Assembly (NCBI GenBank): GCA_029050705.1
Contig: JAIDME010000217.1
Span: 1-44,504, forward strand
From: Acetatifactor sp.
GTDB taxonomy: Bacteria > Bacillota > Clostridia > Lachnospirales > Lachnospiraceae
Reading direction: 5' to 3'
Length of the DNA stretch: 44,504 nt
The notes under the pieces were generated by a model. That model saw nothing but the letters and a program-made list of their open reading frames with translations, was not told the DNA's origin and made no database searches. Within the stretch, counting starts at the first letter, position 1. Each line of letters starts with the position of its first letter. Made by a program: the position numbers and the translations under genes. This document shows positions 42,369 to 44,504 of this stretch, in pieces.

Positions 42369-42974
42369 TCAGCCGAAATATTTTTCATATTTTTTCAATT
42401 CTTCCTTCATCAGCTGAAGTGCCTTTCCTCTGTGGCTCACAAGATTTTTCTCCTCACCGGTAAGCTCGGCAGTGGTTTTATGCAGCTCCGGGACATAAAA
42501 AATCGGGTCATAGCCAAATCCACCATTTCCCTTTTCCTCATATCCGATCCTGCCCTCTATGGCCGCCCTGGTAGTCAGTTCCTGTCCCCCCGGCAGCACC
42601 GCCGCAATAGCACATACAAATCTGGCCGTGCGCCTCTCATCCGGTACTCCCTGCAGCCGCTGAATCAGATTGGCATTTTTCACACTGTAAGATGTGTCCT
42701 CACCCAAATATCTTGCAGAATAAACCCCCGGCTCTCTGTTCAGATAATCAATCTCCAATCCGGAATCGTCGGCAAGCACGATGGCATTCGTACGGGCTGC
42801 TACCGCTCTCGCCTTTTTCAATGCGTTCTCCTCATAGGTACTTCCGTTCTCTTCTATGTCGATAGTGATGCCGGCTTCCTTCATGGACCGTACTTCCAAC
42901 CCAAGGTCCGCAAGTATCATTCTGACTTCTTTCATTTTTCCGGCATTGCCGGTTGCAAACACGATTCTTTTCAT
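42369..42974 (-). CDS. rdgB: XTP/dITP diphosphatase
   Basis: Removes non-canonical purine triphosphates (XTP, dITP) from the nucleotide pool. It is 201 residues long. The Ham1/RdgB marks are FATGNAGKMKEV at the start, ADDSGLEIDYLNREPGVYSA, and NGGFGYDPIFYVPE followed by LTGEEKNLVSHRGKAL. The length is typical. It starts 20 bases after the amidase-like gene. GGAGG is somewhat far (13 bases) from the ATG. Confidence 0.96.
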   Translation of the reverse strand: MKRIVFATGNAGKMKEVRMILADLGLEVRSMKEAGITIDIEENGSTYEENALKKARAVAARTNAIVLADDSGLEIDYLNREPGVYSARYLGEDTSYSVKNANLIQRLQGVPDERRTARFVCAIAAVLPGGQELTTRAAIEGRIGYEEKGNGGFGYDPIFYVPELHKTTAELTGEEKNLVSHRGKALQLMKEELKKYEKYFG

Positions 42975-42994
42975 TTTATGAACATTTTCCTCCG

Positions 42995-44080
42995 TTATTC
43001 CTCTGTTGCTGCCAGTGCCTCCACAGCCTTTGAAATTGCCGACACAAATCCGCCCGCAAGCTTCTCCTGATAACTCCCCTGGCCCAGCAGATACTCCTCC
43101 TTGGGATTAGACAGGAAGCCCAGGGAAATCTCCGCCGCAGGTATTTTCAGCTGCTTCAAAACGCTCTCTTCATCTGCCGCCTTCAGTCCCACAGCCCGGT
43201 TACTGGCTGCGATAGTGACTTCCCTGGTAAGAACATCCGCCCAATCCGGATTGCCAAATCCCGGAATATAATAATCCTCATTATAAAATCCCGTGATTCC
43301 ATAAGCTTCAGTATCTGCCTGGTCCGCGTCTGCACACAGTCGGATATAGAAATCCGCCTCCACCTCCTCCGCAAACCGCACCCTTTCTTCGGATGGAATA
43401 TCCGAATCCTCAGTCCTGGTACAGTAAATACGGACATTCTGAAGGTTAAACTGCTTTTGTATCTGCCTTGCCACCTGCAGTGTGACATCCTTCTCCATCA
43501 GGCTGTAATCAGCAATTCCCGCCTCACTTCCCCCGCCGGCCGGGTCAAGCACAACAATGTAATCGTAAAGCTCCGTGGGTTCATACCAGTTGATCGTCAG
43601 TCCGCGGCTGTCCATGGTACTCCGATACTCCAGCACGCGGTTCATCTCAATTCTCAGCAGTATACCGTCCTCCTGCACCTCACACTGCGCCGCAAGCAGA
43701 GGTGCAATGTCGCCGTTTATATGATTCTCCTCGTAAAATTCTTCCTCTCCGCCATGAATATACAGAAGAAGCTCTCTGTCCACATATCGGTTCTCTATGG
43801 TCACATTTTCCGCCCTGACTCCCTTTGACAGCGGCACACAGAAGGAACCCTGTATGCTGTCATTCGCCTGCAGCACGAGCGTCCTGTCCCCCGCCGTTTC
43901 TCCCTGCTGCCCTGAATTCACAGGCACACCGGAGGGGTCCTGAGACACATCCGCAATCACAATGGTCTTGTTGGCTGCAAAGAAAAGCATTGACGTCATA
44001 CAAGTCAGAAAAATAAAAGTCCAAACTACACAGACCGCTATCATGTTTTCACTTTTTTTCCTGTCATCGTTCCGTTCCAT
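42995..44080 (-). CDS. Amidase_3 family protein lacking zinc ligands (probable pseudoenzyme)
   Basis: A 361-residue membrane-anchored protein. A basic start and one membrane segment (about 13-36) place the rest outside. Residues about 65-155 form a strand-rich domain, and 172-355 match N-acetylmuramoyl-L-alanine amidase (Amidase_3). The zinc site is damaged: the usual DPGHGG is DPAGGG at 179-184 (no His), and the usual S-I-H-x-N is RLCAD at 247-251 (no His). The middle ligand Glu196 (LMEKDVTL) and catalytic Glu317 (AAEISLGF) remain. It should therefore not cleave peptidoglycan and may bind it or regulate an amidase. Its ATG overlaps the upstream stop by 17 bases. Confidence 0.85.
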   Translation of the reverse strand: MERNDDRKKSENMIAVCVVWTFIFLTCMTSMLFFAANKTIVIADVSQDPSGVPVNSGQQGETAGDRTLVLQANDSIQGSFCVPLSKGVRAENVTIENRYVDRELLLYIHGGEEEFYEENHINGDIAPLLAAQCEVQEDGILLRIEMNRVLEYRSTMDSRGLTINWYEPTELYDYIVVLDPAGGGSEAGIADYSLMEKDVTLQVARQIQKQFNLQNVRIYCTRTEDSDIPSEERVRFAEEVEADFYIRLCADADQADTEAYGITGFYNEDYYIPGFGNPDWADVLTREVTIAASNRAVGLKAADEESVLKQLKIPAAEISLGFLSNPKEEYLLGQGSYQEKLAGGFVSAISKAVEALAATEE

Positions 44081-44504
44081 CGTTATGAGTCTTCCTCGCC
44101 TTCGGCGGCCTTGGGCCTAAAAACTGGTAATAATATGTCTTCATCATACCGTTGTATATCTTCCGATTCTTATCGGCTTTTCTGCCAATATCTCTTTCTG
44201 CGTTCTCGTACGCCGTAATCATATACAGACTCCAGGAATCCAGCGCTCTGTACCTCTCCCCCAGGCAGGCATACAGTGCGGGCAGTTCCTCCTTTTCCTG
44301 CATCCTCTCCCCATATGGAGGATTGGTAATCAGAAATCCATACTTTTTCGGATGGCTCAAATCCGCCACACTTCGCCTTTGAAAATGAATCAGTCCGTCT
44401 ACCCCCGCGAGCCTTGCATTCTGCCTTGCAATGCTTACCATTTGCTCATCAATATCATATCCCTGAATATCCGGTGCCGCCGACATATCCACCATCTCCC
44501 GGGC
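44064..44504 (-). CDS. RlmL/YpsC-type 23S rRNA guanine methyltransferase (partial)
   Basis: The C-terminal 146 residues of a class I methyltransferase whose start lies beyond the window. It reads IQGYDIDEQMVSIARQNARL (SAM-binding acid), then LITNPPYGERM, the N-P-P-Y motif of N-methylating RNA enzymes. It ends in a short basic tail. The NPPYGER form and the tail fit the THUMP-domain RlmL N-half family (m2G on 23S rRNA). The THUMP domain itself is not visible. It is first in a unit with the amidase-like, rdgB and phosphoesterase genes. Confidence 0.85.
   Translation of the reverse strand, partial: AREMVDMSAAPDIQGYDIDEQMVSIARQNARLAGVDGLIHFQRRSVADLSHPKKYGFLITNPPYGERMQEKEELPALYACLGERYRALDSWSLYMITAYENAERDIGRKADKNRKIYNGMMKTYYYQFLGPRPPKARKTHNDGTER

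Noticed and set aside
42995-44080. Active N-acetylmuramoyl-L-alanine amidase
   Set aside because: Both zinc-binding histidine boxes are altered, so the usual label would mislead.

Overview
The window looks like a chromosome segment from a low-to-mid GC Gram-positive anaerobe of the Clostridia, most likely Lachnospiraceae. The pointers are strong AGGAGG-type ribosome binding sites, TTGACA/TATAAT promoters, the protein families present (S8 'Csp-like' peptidases, YkuD proteins with Tyr/Asp-rich tail repeats, PPase-like domain fusions) and the sequence style of the IS relics. No species can be named from sequence alone.

Layout. 1-3 kb: a polyamine ABC transporter operon (potA-potB-potC, start of potD) on the minus strand with a clear promoter. 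3-11.1 kb: an accessory patch holding an L,D-transpeptidase, a small gene pair with a retropepsin-like protein, a large SIR2-protein kinase fusion (the best candidate for an undescribed defence gene), and a dead IS4-type element carrying a dead IS630 element inside it. This patch is littered with three relics of the 3' end of an S8 peptidase gene. One of them is a 132-bp, 130/132 identical direct repeat of the intact S8 gene at 11.1-13.1 kb. 13-18 kb: an aminopeptidase and a GDP-mannose/GDP-L-fucose pathway (gmd, fcl, mannose-1-phosphate guanylyltransferase). 18-24 kb: a DJ-1 protein, a CYTH protein, a diguanylate cyclase, a CaCA cation exchanger under a yybP-ykoY-type (Mn2+) riboswitch with terminator, and an EAL phosphodiesterase. 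24-24.7 kb: five tRNA genes (Arg, His, Gln, Lys, Leu) in two transcription units.

24.8-34.1 kb: a polytopic membrane protein, an AraC regulator with a long ligand-type domain, two separate transferase genes each fused to a class I pyrophosphatase-like domain, an ECF-type sigma factor with a translationally coupled membrane partner, and a GH9 glycosidase without a signal peptide. 34-41.7 kb: a string of small accessory enzymes (two HAD phosphatases, histidine phosphatase, APH(6)-like kinase, GNAT, HD hydrolase, lipoprotein) with gene fragments (Uma2, PP2C-like). It ends in a very AT-rich methyltransferase and a broken tyrosine recombinase abutting the 3' end of tRNA-Pro, which is the usual residue of an integrated element. 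41.7-44.5 kb: housekeeping genes (metallophosphoesterase, RdgB, an Amidase_3 protein that has lost zinc ligands, and an RlmL-type rRNA methyltransferase cut by the window edge).

Together the window alternates core operons with recombination-prone accessory patches. The most notable points are the SIR2-kinase fusion inside a repeat-bounded patch whose promoter region abuts an IS end, the S8 tail relics sharing a TTGACA junction, two structurally matching palindromes with different central stems, the paired pyrophosphatase-domain fusions, and the amidase pseudoenzyme.
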